A DNA stretch of 64,000 nt from Xiphydria camelus (Eukaryota > Arthropoda > Insecta > Hymenoptera > Xiphydriidae), in assembly GCA_963678675.1 (NCBI GenBank), contig OY783193.1:15823746-15887745 (forward strand). Direction: 5' to 3'. Of this stretch, positions 32,315 to 43,819 are shown one piece after another; position 1 is the stretch's first letter; the number at the start of each line of letters is the position of its first letter. A program made the position numbers and the translations under genes. Below the pieces are notes generated by a model, which worked only from the letters and a program-made list of their open reading frames with translations, was not told the origin of the DNA and did no database searches.

Positions 32315-33245
32315 ATGCAGGTGGCACATGCCCGTACCACACTAGTCCCACGCCATTACCACGCACCCGTTCTATATAACGATTCTTCGTGGCGCGGAAA
32401 CGAGTATCTCCCGGGTGTGTGTCGTGTGTGTATTAAGTCCACATTAAAATTTTCAAAAATACCCGTTGCTACAATCCATTTCTGCCAATTTGTGTACAAA
32501 AAGACACCGACATTGTTTCTCGTCACTAACGCGTACGGTCTGACAATTACTCATTCGAAAGATTTTCTACATCGCACGATTATAAGACATATTAATCAAT
32601 TGGAGCCGAAGCATAAAGTTCAACTGCTAGTGCCCACAGTAAGTCACTGGTGGCACGAAGAGAGTAGACAATTAATGCAAGAATTTGTCGAACATTTTGT
32701 AACGGATGTTAAGGTGTTGGCAAGTGTTCCGGTGTTCGTGGAAGCGTGTAAACGGTTCAGTACTCTAGATAACATGAAACAAATGTTTGCAAATTTGCGC
32801 AAGAAATTGTTAACCGCCAAAGCGTCTTTTCGTTCCTCTGCGGGTGAAGATAGTCTGGGCATTTTTGGATTCAAAGTCTTTAATAACAATGATATACCAA
32901 GTTGCATTAATTCTCCCTTATTTCTCTAAGAAAACCAGTCGAGAAATGAAAATGGTTAAGTGGCAACAATTGATCCAACCAAGTTATATGCACACAATGA
33001 TGCTCTTGCTAATTCGTGGTTCTAAAATTACTCGAAGTGGTATTTCTCTAGATATGACAGTGGAATCAATGGCTTATATGTCATTAGAATTTCCACGAGT
33101 CGACCCCGGTCAAGACTTCGCAATGGCGATGTCACAAAAATGTAAACTATTTCAGATGTCCAAGGATTCATCTTCTTCAGATGATGAACAACCTTTGTCA
33201 TCGCAATATGTTCGCGGTACTTTGATTCGTACAGATGATTGGTGA
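32315..33245 (+). pseudogene. Unrecognised coding-like frame, split by a frameshift
   Basis: A 204-codon frame (32315-32929) is followed, after an apparent shift of one base near 32925, by another frame running to 33245. Composition looks protein-like: HKVQLLVPTVSHWWHEESRQ, FVEACKRFSTLDNMKQMFANL and LRKKLLTAKASFRSS in the first, MKMVKWQQLIQPSYMHTMML and VESMAYMSLEFPRVDPGQDF in the second, ending in an acidic SSSSDDEQPL tail and GTLIRTDDW. It is one of the few long stretches here with low bias and no mirror frame on the other strand. I do not recognise the family. The start may be downstream of 32315, and an intron is an alternative to the frameshift. It begins just outside the right end of the THAP/P-like copy B. 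Confidence 0.45.
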
Positions 33246-34466
33246 TGATGTATGTAGTGTAAAATTTTCAGTTTTATTTCTGTTTCAAAATATTCGTATT
33301 TCTCATGCAAGGGTGCGTGTTTATTATGTTATTACTTTTCAGGGTTTTCATTCTGTTTCAAAGTGTTAGTACGAGGGTATCTGCAAAGTCAGGTTTCATT
33401 TCTTTTAGAAATTTAAAAATTACTTTTTCTAATATCATACTGTATGTTTATGTTTCTATACATATAATATAATATGTGTTTCTTATATGTATTTTTTCGT
33501 GTCAATACACCTATGACCTACTTTGTTGTTTTTAGTCAATTATACAGTTCCTTCGTTTTCTCATGTACCGTGCCACACTTCGCTGTAACTGAGAAAGAAG
33601 ATTATAGTCCAGGAGAAAATATGAAAACGATAACTATGTTCATTTCCAATGTATCTGAACTTTGCTTGGTGGCGAATTCTGTAAATTTTTTTGATGGCGA
33701 TGATTCCTCTATACGGAGAAAATCTACTTTTGGAAGAGTTAACAATAACGAAGATTGTCGATAATGAGTTAAAGAATGAGGCATACCCGTAGAGATTTTA
33801 ATCTTTAATTTGTTGTCGATGAAATACCAACGGGGCAACATGGAAGGTGATAATCGCATTTCGGAACGATCGTAGAATCGGAGACAAATCCTTATGGTTC
33901 TTGTTAATGACTAGAATGAGTGTACTTTAAGCGTGCACTGGACACGTCATTACGATTTAGCGTCAGTTTTGTGAGGTATATCACTCGAATATGACATGAG
34001 TTTATGGCGCTTAAATAATTATCAAAAATGTGATTTTTATTACAAATGTTGGTATTATATAAGGAAGGCTTCAGGAACGTTGGTTCGAAAAACCTAAATC
34101 AGCTGACCATCCTCACATGCGCATTACCAAGATTGGGGGATAATGAAATGATCTATTGAAACTTTTTACTATCATCAATAATTGATGTTATACGTAAATA
34201 TATCCAGGTATTATAGAACGCGTCCGGCCATTGGTTGCTTTTATCACCTTACGCGAAGCCGCGCGAATTAATTCCGAGCGCCAGTACAGGCGGAAAGTGA
34301 GAGTACAACGTCAGCGTCCCCGAGTCGTTTTCTTCGGGGGGCGGCTCGCGAATATGTAAGACAAAACGAAGATGGGAAACGAGACGAGGGGCGAAAAACG
34401 AACGAGTCGACGATACAACCGATCGGCGTCGATCTCTCGCGGCCAAGGAGAGCGCGGCAGCCTCCG
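33246..34466. other. No supportable gene
   Basis: AT-rich DNA with a 96-codon frame at 33474-33764 that could continue the previous locus but shows no known motif; then CpG-rich DNA from 34200 with frames on the minus strand only by composition. Confidence 0.35.
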
Positions 34467-34564
34467 TAAGGCCGACATTACACTATAAAAGATCTTTGAC
34501 AAAGATCTGTTATAAAATATATTTGACGAAAAATTTTACTGTGTTATGTGTCACATTTTATAAA

Positions 34565-35373
34565 ACATTTCTGCTATAAAAGTTCTTTTATAAAAGTAAT
34601 AGGAAACTGCTACATTTTATAAAACTTTTAGTCCTAGTTGTGGCGGCAAGCGCGATACGCCTCGACCCTTTTCTTTCGCCAGCCTCTTGGGAGTGTACGG
34701 ACACTCTTTGCCTTCAGGGTCGATCTATCATAAATTAAGAAACCGAGATGCCCGCGCACGGCTGTCCTTGGACCGCACCAAGGGATGTCGACGTACCTGC
34801 GCGCTTTTTCCGGAGTTTTTCTCACGTTTTTACTTTTTAAACTTTATCGAAATAAAACATTTCTGCTATAAAAGTTCTTTTATACAAGTAATAGGAAGCT
34901 GTTACATTTTATAAAACTTGTAGTAGTTGTGTTTCGGCAAGCGCGATGCGCCTCGACCTTTTTCTCAACTTTTACCAGACTCGCGAGAGGGTACGGACAC
35001 TCTTTGCCTTCAGGGTCGATCTATCATTAATTAAGACAACGAGACGCACGCACGGCTGCCCTTTGACCGCACCAAGGGATGTCGACGTACCTGCGCGCTT
35101 TTTCCGGAGTCTTTCTCACGCTTTTACTTTTTTAACTTTTTCGAAATAAAACATTTCTGCTATAACAGTTCTTTTATAAAAGTAATAGGAAACTGCTACA
35201 TTTTATAAAACTTGTAGTCCTAGTTGTGTTTCGGCAAGCGCGATGCGCCTCGACCCTTTTCCCTCACCAGACTCTCGAGAGGGTACGGACACTCTTTGCC
35301 TTCAGGATCGATCTATCATAAATTAAGACACCGAGACGCACGCACGACTGTCCTTGCACCGAACCAAGGGATG
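34565..35373 (+). repeat. 292-bp tandem repeat, about 2.8 copies
   Basis: Units start at 34565, 34857 and 35151 with ACATTTCTGCTATAA and include GGACACTCTTTGCCTTCAGG. The third unit is cut at 35373 by the inserted element. Frames of 63-78 codons repeat with the unit and are not called genes. Confidence 0.9.
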
Positions 35374-35832
35374 TTGATTACGGCGGAAAAAATATTTTGT
35401 TGGGCCAAGGAAATATATATTAATTATTCGAATATCTCTTTCATTCAAACAAAAATATAGTAATAGCTAATAAATATTTACTTGGCTCAAAGAAACATTT
35501 CTTTCGCCATAATCAAGTATTCCGAGGGAAGAGATCTAGTTAAATAAGAACCCAATAGAAAAATTTATTTGACACAAGTAGACATTTACTTATATCGAAT
35601 AAAAGTCTATTTAAATTAAATTAATGTTTTGCATATCTTTTTCATCGAGTACGAACCTAGTAGAACATTTATCCAATTCAAATAGAATTGTATGTTAGGT
35701 CGATTTGTGAACATGCTAGTTTCTAACATGCTCGATACTAGCAAGGTTTTAGACACACAAATGCTACTAGGTTGCAAATGCTCGAAAGTAGCACGAAAGC
35801 ATGCTACTTACCAGCATGTGTAGCTGGGGCTC
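35374..35832 (-). mobile_element. Truncated, inverted copy of the AGCATGCT element
   Basis: It matches the reverse complement of about 12800-13457: it starts exactly at the tip of the inner hairpin (TTGATTACGGCGG) and ends with AGCATGTGTAGCTGGGGC, a mutated form of the terminal repeat. It interrupts the 292-bp repeat of the surrounding element, so it arrived later. Confidence 0.8.
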
Positions 35833-35972
35833 ACTGGTATTTGATAAAAGATTTGAAACAGTGTAATATGTGCATTCAGCTCCTTAAAAGAAATTTTATA
35901 AAAGAAATTTTATAAAAGATATATGATAAAAGATCTTTGTCATAGATCTTTTATAGTGTAATGTCGGCCTAA

Positions 35973-37298
35973 GAAGGGCCAGAGCGCGTGAGATCTCATT
36001 TGAGATTCGATGCGCGATGCCGCGCGTATCCGCGAAGTGAATAAATCGAGCGCGGAGAGCCGCGCGGTAACCGGATCGGGAATCGAGTACGCGGAAGGGC
36101 CCCGGCCGCGCGATTATTTGCGACGCGATCAACGTATGTATACGCGGCGCGGGTTCCTCTCTCGCCCGCGCGCGGAGTGACGGCCAGCGGACCACCGAAA
36201 TCGACGTCTCGGCATCGAATTTACGAGGCATCGCCGATGCCGTGCGGCGGCATCGGTCGAGTTTCGTTGCATTATTCATCGAATTGCATCGCGCCACGGG
36301 GCCAGTGGCTCGCGAATACCGGCTGCATTTTCTCCTCGGGAACCGCGATCGGTCCACCGCTTGTTTGCTCTCTTTGGCTATGCGGTTATACACGCGGCGC
36401 GGGTCCGACATTGTTACAGTTACGTCTGTCCCGGCGCTCTCGGAGCCCCGGCGTCGTCGTCATCCTTGCATGCGCGCGTGTGCGTATAGTAGGCATACGG
36501 GGACACCAGTTCCGATCGGCCGAAAGGGAGACGGCGAAAGAAAGAATCGACAAAGCCCGCGATGTACGTGGTCGGGTATGTAGGTATAGCGTTCTTCTTG
36601 GTCGGAAGAGTTGCGACTGACAAATTGCGGAGATGGAGATAATTGAGATTTTGAGCTAGGAAATGTTATGCGAGTTAACGATCGGATATATCTTGATATT
36701 GTGGGTATTCCCTAAACAGTGGCGATTTTGACCTTCGAAGCTGGACGTTACTTTTTTATAGGTAGAGGAAGGTGAGACATTGTGAGTCACTCGAGTTGAC
36801 CTTTATTTCATTAGCACGACATATCTTGGTTATTGAGGGATAACTCGATGTGGTTTCTCTTAGAATGGCTTAAATGATCTACATGATCTAAAAGTACGCG
36901 TAGCCTCATAAGTCTTAGAATTAGAGAAAGCTGTATGCGCTATTATAGTACAATAAGGAGCAAAACCACTAAAGATTGTCATTTCAGATAATTTTTCAAT
37001 TGGAAATTTCCTAAAGAAAATATTTCAAACGGACTAACGACGTCAGTCAAATAGGAAAATCCTGTAATTTCGACGATATTAAGGTAACTTTCACTTTTTT
37101 AAACGACACTACGCATCCGTTTTGGGAAGATGAACTTCAATTCGAATGAACGCAAAGAGAAAATCCACTTTGCACGATTGCATTGCAGCAAATGGCGCTA
37201 ATAGAAGCTCGACTTTAATTGCAAGTAGAATCTAGGTGCACCGCAGTTATATTCCACCAGTAGCGATCGTTCACTATACAATTATGCATACCTATTCT
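35973..37298. other. CpG-rich island, no supportable gene
   Basis: From 35980 to 36600 the DNA is very CpG-rich, and frames of 171 codons (minus 35896-36411), 147 and 113 codons (plus) overlap one another, as expected from composition. The 171-codon frame also runs into the terminal repeat of the preceding transposon. It could be a promoter or 5' leader of a gene outside my recognition. Confidence 0.35.
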
Positions 37299-37302
37299 TT
37301 AA

Positions 37303-37584
37303 TCTTCCAGCACTGGCGCCAAGTCTCACAGACCCGACCGCCACGTTTAAATTGGTAAGTCTCGGAGAGAAGGGGTGGAAAAATAAGCTGTAGTACATAC
37401 TAAAATCTCAATGAAATTTATTAACCCTGAATTGCATCTGGTACTACTACAATGTGACTCCCAATAACGATTATAAAAAATTACATTTTATTTGAATCCA
37501 TTACAAAAAAATTCCTAAAGAAGAGGGTCTGACAGACTTGGCGCCAGTGCTCGTGTCTTGCAAATAGGCGCCAGTGCTGGAAGG
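37303..37584. mobile_element. piggyBac-type MITE, TTAA target duplication
   Basis: Ends TCTTCCAGCACTGGCGCC and, inverted, CCTTCCAGCACTGGCGCC, with TTAA at 37299-37302 and 37585-37588. A further inverted pair AAGTCT...AGACTTGGCGCC lies inside. TTAA duplication is the signature of piggyBac-type transposition. Confidence 0.85.
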
Positions 37585-37639
37585 TTAAATGGTAAATAAC
37601 CCGGTAAACGAGATGAGTTACTATAGAAATTGCCAACCT

Positions 37640-37860
37640 GAATAATTTTTTAATCATCGATTTTAGGAGAAAGATGCCTACGTACGAATGTTTGTGCCAA
37701 CTCGAGACCCTTACGTAACATCTAATAAACGTAATAAATGTATCATCCGGAATGTATCATCAGGATTTCTTAAGAATCCTGAGATAGTGGTGAAGCTACT
37801 ACGTTCTACACATGCTCTTTCAAGCAGTCTATCTGAATAATGAACACCAGATGGTGTTAG
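37640..37860 (+). repeat. Dispersed repeat R1, partial copy
   Basis: GATGCCTACGTACGAATG recurs at 40200, and GAATAATGAACACCAGATGGTG recurs inverted at 49885, tying this segment to the R1 family. Confidence 0.55.
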
Positions 37861-38401
37861 TACAGAGAATTTAGATTCATTTGACGTGCGTCATTTTTAT
37901 AAGTATAAGTCCCTAGCATAGTTAGTCTTTAGAGAGCGCTTGACGCTCTCGGGCAGCGCGCAGTGGACACTGGCCTGCTCGCGGGGGATTGGATCGGCGG
38001 AGCGTCGAGCACGTCACGTCGCGCCAATCAGGGAGACTGCCGCAAGTCGCCCCCACTCGACCGTTACCGGCCAATAGGACCGATAACGGTCCCCTCCGCG
38101 TTAGGTATATTAGAGCGGGCGTTGAGCGTAGCGGGCATTCCGGCGTTGAGGGAGACGCCTGGATCTTCCTCAGTCCTTCTTAAGGTACGTTTAGACCGGG
38201 ATGCAAAATATTGGCAACATGTTGGCAACACGTTTATGGCTGTTGGCAATATCAGCATCGCTGTTGGCAACATCAACATTGAGTGTTGCCAACACGATGT
38301 CGCTGTTGGCAACATACTGTTGGATACATCGACTTGTATCCGGATACATGCGATCAGAACCAGTTGAGCGTTCAAACGAAACGGAGTCTTGATGTTAAAA
38401 A

Positions 38402-38635
38402 ATGGAACCGTCTATTGCTGCTGGTGTTAGTCCTGCTTTCATCATAATAGCCTCCCAGAAGCGAAAAAGAATTTGGAGGCAGCGACAGTTTTTACAAAAC
38501 AGGACAAGCTATGGTGACAATTTAATGGCGGAGTTACTTGTCATTAAGTGTTCCCTAATTGGCCATCAACTGCATCAGTCATGTATTGAATTCATTTCTC
38601 CCCTTTACAAAACTGATTTAATATTCAAAGTATAG
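38402..38635 (+). pseudogene. Harbinger-type transposase N-terminal remnant
   Basis: The frame starts MEPSIAAGVSPAFIIIAS, followed by KRKRIWRQRQFLQNRTSYGD and NLMAELL. A basic and aromatic run ending in W-R-(x)n-NR, then a Tyr-Gly and a Leu-rich segment, is how many Harbinger DDE transposases begin (the RRWWVRP-type motif). After that the frame loses family resemblance; no catalytic residues remain. Position, just inside the left array and reading inward, fits transposase ORF1. Confidence 0.55.
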
Positions 38636-38809
38636 CGGTATCTATTACAATGGGTATTTTTTTGTGGTAAGGGGTTCATTACGACTCATCCGGCAATTAA
38701 CCCTTCAGGTAGCCTAGATTCGCCGAAACATACCCCCGGCGAGGCGGGCGATATGGGACAGGTTAGAATGAGTCATTTTCTGCAGTGCCCGCGGTAATAG
38801 ATACCGCTA
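38633..38809. mobile_element. Nested MITE, TA target duplication
   Basis: TAGCGGTATCTATTAC pairs with GTAATAGATACCGCTA at the right; TA flanks both sides. It interrupts the Harbinger-type element just after its transposase remnant. Confidence 0.8.
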
Positions 38810-39184
38810 TATTTCGAAGCTCCTTTGACGCGGCTCAAATTTACCAACAGAAGCCTAAACGTGGCTTGATATTCGCACGTGCCACTTGGCAGCCGTATGC
38901 GCGAAATCACGCATCGGGAGAGTGCCTCTGCCGAGAGAAATAATTACGTGCCTTTCTTTTCAATCTAGAAAGAACATACACATGTAGTGAGAGAGTACTG
39001 CTTTGTAAAATGAGAAATACGATACGCCGTCCGATCTGCCATGTGAACACTGTGCGGCCCGTATAATGTGGCATTCAATGAAAAATTTATGCAAGAAATA
39101 TATGTTATTTATGATCGATACTATTAAAAGGTTTCAATCGACCTTCTGAAATTCTGTCCCTCGTGCGACGGAACATTATCGTAT

Positions 39185-39276
39185 GTAGGTAGGTAGGTAG
39201 GTAGGTAGGTAGGTAGGTAGCTAGGTAGGTAGGTAGGTAGGTAGGTAGGTAGGTAGGTAGGTAGGTAGGTAGGTAG
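39185..39276. repeat. (TAGG)n microsatellite
   Basis: About 22 copies with one change (TAGC) near 39220. Confidence 0.98.
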
Positions 39277-39672
39277 ATTCTAGTCCAGAGAGAGCGATGT
39301 TTCCGATGTTTCCCATTTCAAATGGGAAACTCGGATACAAGCAACAGGCAACAGCTTTCTTTGATGTCATGCCGCCCGCAGTTTACGAGTAGCAATTAAA
39401 TTGTCGCTAGTCGACGGGATACTCGTATTGCCAACATGTTGCCAACATTTTGTATCCCGGTTTGTACCTACATTCGGATAGTGGCTGTTGCCGAGTATCC
39501 GTCGGCGAGTTGCAAGTCGGCGGGATACATGTTGACAACACCGGATTATCGTGTTGCCAACACCGGATTATCGTGTTGCCAACATTTTTGTATCCCGGTA
39601 TAGACTTACCTTTAGGACTCTTCCAATAGACGACTCGATTCGCATTTGGGTTCCCTTTTCTTTCTCCCCTTT

Positions 39673-39829
39673 TCCTTCCGCGGCGTTTTCACGCCTTCGC
39701 CTCCTTCCGCGGCGTCTTCATGCCTTCCCCGACCGCGGCGCCTTCGCGCCTTCCTCCGCTTCCTTCCGCGGCGTTTTCACGCCTTCCCCGACCGCGGCAC
39801 TTTCGCGCTTTCCACCGCTTTCCGTTCCC
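39673..39829 (+). repeat. GC-rich minisatellite
   Basis: Repeats of CTTCCGCGGCGTTTTCACGC alternate with CTTCCCCGACCGCGGC. They keep three frames open (66-110 codons, rich in Pro, Arg and Ser), which I do not call genes. Confidence 0.85.
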
Positions 39830-39889
39830 CGCACGCGTGTCACATTCTCTTTTTCAAATAAAAATGATTTCAGAGACTATTAAATTGAA

Positions 39890-40240
39890 TATTACACGTG
39901 GTCTCCGTTTTTCACGGTAAATTATTATATTATAGTCCAGTAATTTATAATTCGTTCATTCTAGGGAGTGCTAGGGACGTTCTGTGAAGTTATGTTATAA
40001 TTAAATAAATATTTATGGACAAAACTAAGACCAGATATAACAATTTAAACATGTTCTTTATCGGAAAAACCATAGTTCATCAGTGAAACATTCTTTATCT
40101 GGAATAATGAGAATGGATCCAAAATATAGGAAAAAACGTGGGGGTTTCCCTAGGGAATCTTATTCAGACTGAAATCCTTAATTATCAATTTTTGAAGAAA
40201 CATGCCTACGTGCGAATCTTTGCACCAATTCGACATCCAG
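39890..40240 (+). repeat. Dispersed repeat R1, longest copy
   Basis: Contains TAGGGAGTGCTAGGGACG, CGGAAAAACCATAGTTCAT, GAAACATTCTTTATCTGGAA and CATGCCTACGTGCGAATC in order. The first part recurs inverted and the second part direct at 49640-49965, and the middle at 24826-25165. No coding frame is conserved. Confidence 0.7.
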
Positions 40241-41239
40241 AAACATAATAATGGTCCAACCGCTGCAGTTACAAGCGTAATGGGGTAAGTGGTACAGTTG
40301 TTGACACTCGACAGTTATTATCACCATCCGGTAACAAATGCATCAGATTGAAAGAAATAGAGGTATGTCAATGACTGAATATTTCATCTATGTACTTACG
40401 GTGTCAATAACTCTACCGCTTACCCTATGTACCATCGAAAGAGAAACACAACTCGGAGGCAAACATCGCTTCGAGATCGCAGAAAATAACTACACCACGA
40501 AATGCGGATCTCCTACTCACAATCGGCCTGCAGGCTCAGCTACTCTCGTGGTAGAAACCGACTATTTAACGCCAATCGTGCCAGTTTAGGCGAGTATTTA
40601 CGAGAGCTAGCTATTCACACCTATCACCGTTGCGAAATAAGGGCCCGAGCAATGACTTTCGACCTTCCCGGCGCGCTCGGCCACACGCGACGCGGTGTAA
40701 AATCGTCACGGCCTACCGCGCGTTAGAAACCATCACGCGCGAGTAATTTCGACGGAAGAAAGCGGCTGGTCGTGCAAAGGGAAAAGTCGTAAAGAGCTCG
40801 TAAAGAGCGTAGAATCGAACGAACGTATAAGTATATATATATCTATGTACGTACGGATTCACCGAATGGGATATCGCGCGTGGTCTAGTGTGCAATTAAC
40901 GGGATAGGTATGTGTTTATATCCGTAACTCTGTATAGAATTTACAATCGACGATGATTTCGCAGCGAAAGGATCGCGAGGCCGCTATTCGAGGTCTGATT
41001 GTGGTTAAATTACAGGGGCGCTGAATCGCCGTAGTAGAAAGGCGATATAAACTGCAGTGTCGTTTCAGCTGGTTGCACGTAGGGTATGCGAGTCACGTTG
41101 GCGTAGGATATCACTGGGCGTATGTGTGTTAAATGTTGGTACGTTGAGAGTAGTTATTCGTCTAGTATACGCGTACCTGCCATGATCGGAGTCGGGAATT
41201 AGATTGCACTGTCAGCCGCGTTGACGCGCGTATGGCTTA
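40241..41239. other. No supportable gene
   Basis: Mixed DNA with frames of 74-83 codons (40338-40726) that do not resemble known proteins; CpG-rich between 40650 and 41230. Confidence 0.4.
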
Positions 41240-42108
41240 TAAGGAAACCGGCCCAGGCGTTCGCCTCCAATATTGATGAAACTTGATAAAATTAAAGCTT
41301 AACGAAAAATAAGAGACTCTTATTTTCTTATAACTGACCAATTTTGATTTAGGGGGTTAAAAACCTCCCCATAGTTTTCCCCTTGAGCTATCTCCGAAAC
41401 AAAGCGAAATAAATAAATATTTAAACATACGTATTATTTGGTTTTCTGTTTAGAATAAAATGATCGAAATATATTTTGGAAATAAGATTATTTTTCAACG
41501 CGTTGCAACGAAAGAAATTTTTTAACTTAAATTTTCAAAATATCAATTTTGTTATAGCAACAGAAAGTAGGAAATTCTATGACACACAAATTCAGTAATA
41601 GATAATATATTATATTTCCCATTTACAGTTTCTCAAATTTTTAACTTTTACCTTGAGTGCACTGCTAGAGTGTCAGGTTAGGGATAGGTCATCGTAGGTG
41701 CAACAAGCAAATGACTTCATTATTTTTACCTTCATATATTACTTGTATTTAAGTAATTCCTTTATTTTACTCAAGAAATGGCCACTTTTTATGGCTGATA
41801 ATTATAGCAATAATGAATAAATCCTTGAAAAAATATTTCATACAGTTTCTTCTTACTCCAAGCACACGCAATAGCGGCGATATCGCCATATACGTCACAT
41901 CGTGATTCCGAGTATTATGCTTGACAAAATTCTACAGGATTTTCAAATTCAGACGGCCTCATTTCTATGTACTCAAAATTGAAGGGCTTGGTGCAAAAAC
42001 CGGTCAAAGACCAAATTTTGCGAAATTGACTTTTCGGTGGTTTTGGGGCAGTAGAAGGTATAGCTTTCGTTTGGAGCAAGAACCGTGCACGTAACGTGTA
42101 TACTTTTA

Positions 42109-42725
42109 GGCGGCTCTCACACTGGAGCAACTGGTAACTAGCAACTAGTAATGAGCAATAAGCGATATTTTCGCTTGAACGCATTGCGCTTGTAACTGCG
42201 TCGACGCTCGCACACCAGAGCAACGCGATATCGCCGGTATACAAATATTGCTAGCAACAGGCAACATATATCGTCAGTGACACGACGTGCGGGTCGCTCT
42301 GAGATATTTATCGATATATCGGTTATTTCTATATTCAGAGAACACATAATACACATGTCAATATTATAATAAAACGTGAAAAATGTTGGTACGTACACTC
42401 AGAAAGGACATGATGTCTAGCTGTAGCAGCAGAGAGGACCCCGCTGTAATAAACAACATAAAGTTTGTGGAACTTGTCGAAAAGTACCCATGCATTTATG
42501 AAAATTTCCTTCTTTTTCTTTTTCTTCTTAATAGCCACAACACTAAAACGTCGTCTTCATCAGAGGAAGACATTTTCTATACTTTCATTCACATTTGAGA
42601 AGCACAGAAACCAATTTAATAGTTGCTCCAGTGTGAGAGAACATCAAAATTCTATTGCCTATTGATAATTGCTCATTGCTAGTTGCTAGTTGCTAGTTGC
42701 CAGCTGTTCCGGTGTGAGAGCCGAG
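42109..42725. mobile_element. PIF/Harbinger-type element with AACTAGCAACTAG motifs
   Basis: Ends GGCGGCTCTCACACTGGAGC and, inverted, CTCGGCTCTCACACCGGAAC; the left flank is TTA and the right is TAA, so the duplication is imperfect. GCAACTAGCAACTAG-type repeats lie inside both ends. It carries a MADF-like fragment on the plus strand. Confidence 0.75.
42383..42598 (+). pseudogene. MADF/Myb-like domain fragment of a Harbinger-type element
   Basis: After an N-terminal part MLVRTLRKDMMSSCSSREDP, the residues NNIKFVELVEKYPCIYENF match the first helix of MADF-type domains (hydrophobic-E-L-V-x-K-Y-P-x-L-Y). Only this first third is present; the frame then becomes low-complexity. PIF/Harbinger elements usually encode such a Myb/MADF-like protein as a second gene, so the fragment supports the superfamily call. 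Confidence 0.65.
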
Positions 42726-43732
42726 TAAGACTGAGGTGCATGTGTCCGTTTCTTACATTACGACGGTACACGTTTTTTGCTGTTTTCTCCAAACTAGCCT
42801 TCTTGCACGTAGCCTGTTCTTGCACCAAGCCCTTCAATTGTACTACGAATATTTAATGAAGTTAGTACCTAAATCGCGTTGAGGAAAACTAATTATGAGT
42901 GATGGATTGAAATTTTAGAGTATTATCTCTCAAATTAAGATTAATGTAATTAAAAGGAATGATGATATTCAAAAATCTCTTCACAAAATAAAAACAGAAA
43001 CAAACAAAAAATGAAAGAAAGATACCAATTCTTGAAAAAAGTGAAATAATGCGGTGATCTAATATAACGTGTGCGTTATTTTGCTCTTTTACAAATTATA
43101 TAATATATTACCTCCAGACGAATGAAAACTAACTGAAATAAATTAACAGTCGGATATTTTAATAAGATTTCTGAACAATTTCAAGTTAAATACATACCAC
43201 TATGTTTTAATGATATTTAATTCTTTTAAATTCTTCTATTCTCTTCCATATGTTTATATTGGACCCTACTCGCACCTATTCGATAGTCATTTATTTAGCC
43301 CATTCGATTTAATACTTCTATTCAGAGAATACATTATTGCGATATTATATTTGAACGAGCTTATACATAACATCAGAGTTTCGTATGTTCGATTGAATTC
43401 AACACATAAGAAATCCAAATTGATGATTCTTCGTTCCAATGTTTTCATCTGTAAAGTTTTGGTCAATATGATTCGTTCGAATTTAGAAGTGATTGAATCT
43501 AATTAAAAATTTCAATTCGACACAGTATTTTTTTTTCGTTTATTTTGATACGATTCAGTTGATTATATTTGCAGAGAAGAAAGCTACTTTTGTCCAGTGA
43601 AAGTAATTTAAAAAAAAGGGTGGTGAATAGTTGGTTTTCCTTTTTAAAAAATTATGTATAGAACACGTAAAATAATAAAGTTTTTAATAAAAGGAAAGAA
43701 TTCTTAAATACATAAAAATAATAATAGGTGTA

Positions 43733-43819
43733 CAACTTTGCTTCCGCCGTTTTCCTAATATACATAATATGTATTCGTATATATTAGGAAAACGGCGGAA
43801 GCAAAGTTGTACACCTAAT
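43733..43819. mobile_element. Small perfect hairpin MITE
   Basis: TAGGTGTACAACTTTGCTTC then CGCCGTTTTCCTAATATA pairs perfectly with the right arm around a loop of about 14 bases. Perfect arms indicate a recent arrival or strong conversion. Confidence 0.85.

Larger units (their letters stand above)
34470..35969. mobile_element. PIF/Harbinger-type element with ATAAAAGATC motifs
   Basis: The ends are GGCCGACATTACACTATAAA and its exact complement, flanked by TAA (34467-34469, 35970-35972). Both subterminal zones contain AAAGATCTTT and TTTTATAAAA palindromes. The inside is a 292-bp tandem repeat (34565-35373) followed by an inserted, truncated copy of the AGCATGCT element (35374-35832). No transposase remains; the assignment rests on target duplication and architecture. 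Confidence 0.85.
38183..39611. mobile_element. PIF/Harbinger-type element with TGTTGGCAACA arrays
   Basis: Ends AGGTACGTTTAGACCGGGAT and, inverted, AGGTAAGTCTATACCGGGAT, flanked by TTA (38180-38182, 39612-39614). At least six TGTTGGCAACA-like sites follow the left end and six face them at the right end. Inside, a plus-strand frame at 38402 encodes a Harbinger-like N-terminus. Later insertions are a MITE (38633-38809) and a TAGG microsatellite. It is non-autonomous. Confidence 0.9.
41975..42845. mobile_element. Second-layer element around the MADF-bearing copy
   Basis: ACTCAAAATTGAAGGGCTTG then GTGCAA pairs with TTGCACCAAGCCCTTCAATT on the right. Without its own insertion (42109-42725) it would be about 250 bp. 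It lies within the 41240-44299 element. Confidence 0.65.

Noticed and set aside
36177..36620. 147-codon frame and overlapping frames on both strands
   Set aside because: Open frames in all directions are typical of very CpG-rich DNA.
39185..39276. TAGG repeats as an interstitial telomere
   Set aside because: The usual insect telomere unit is TTAGG; this four-base repeat is an ordinary microsatellite.
39551..39883. 110-codon Pro/Arg/Ser-rich frame
   Set aside because: Most of it is the GC-rich minisatellite, and the start lies in a transposon end.
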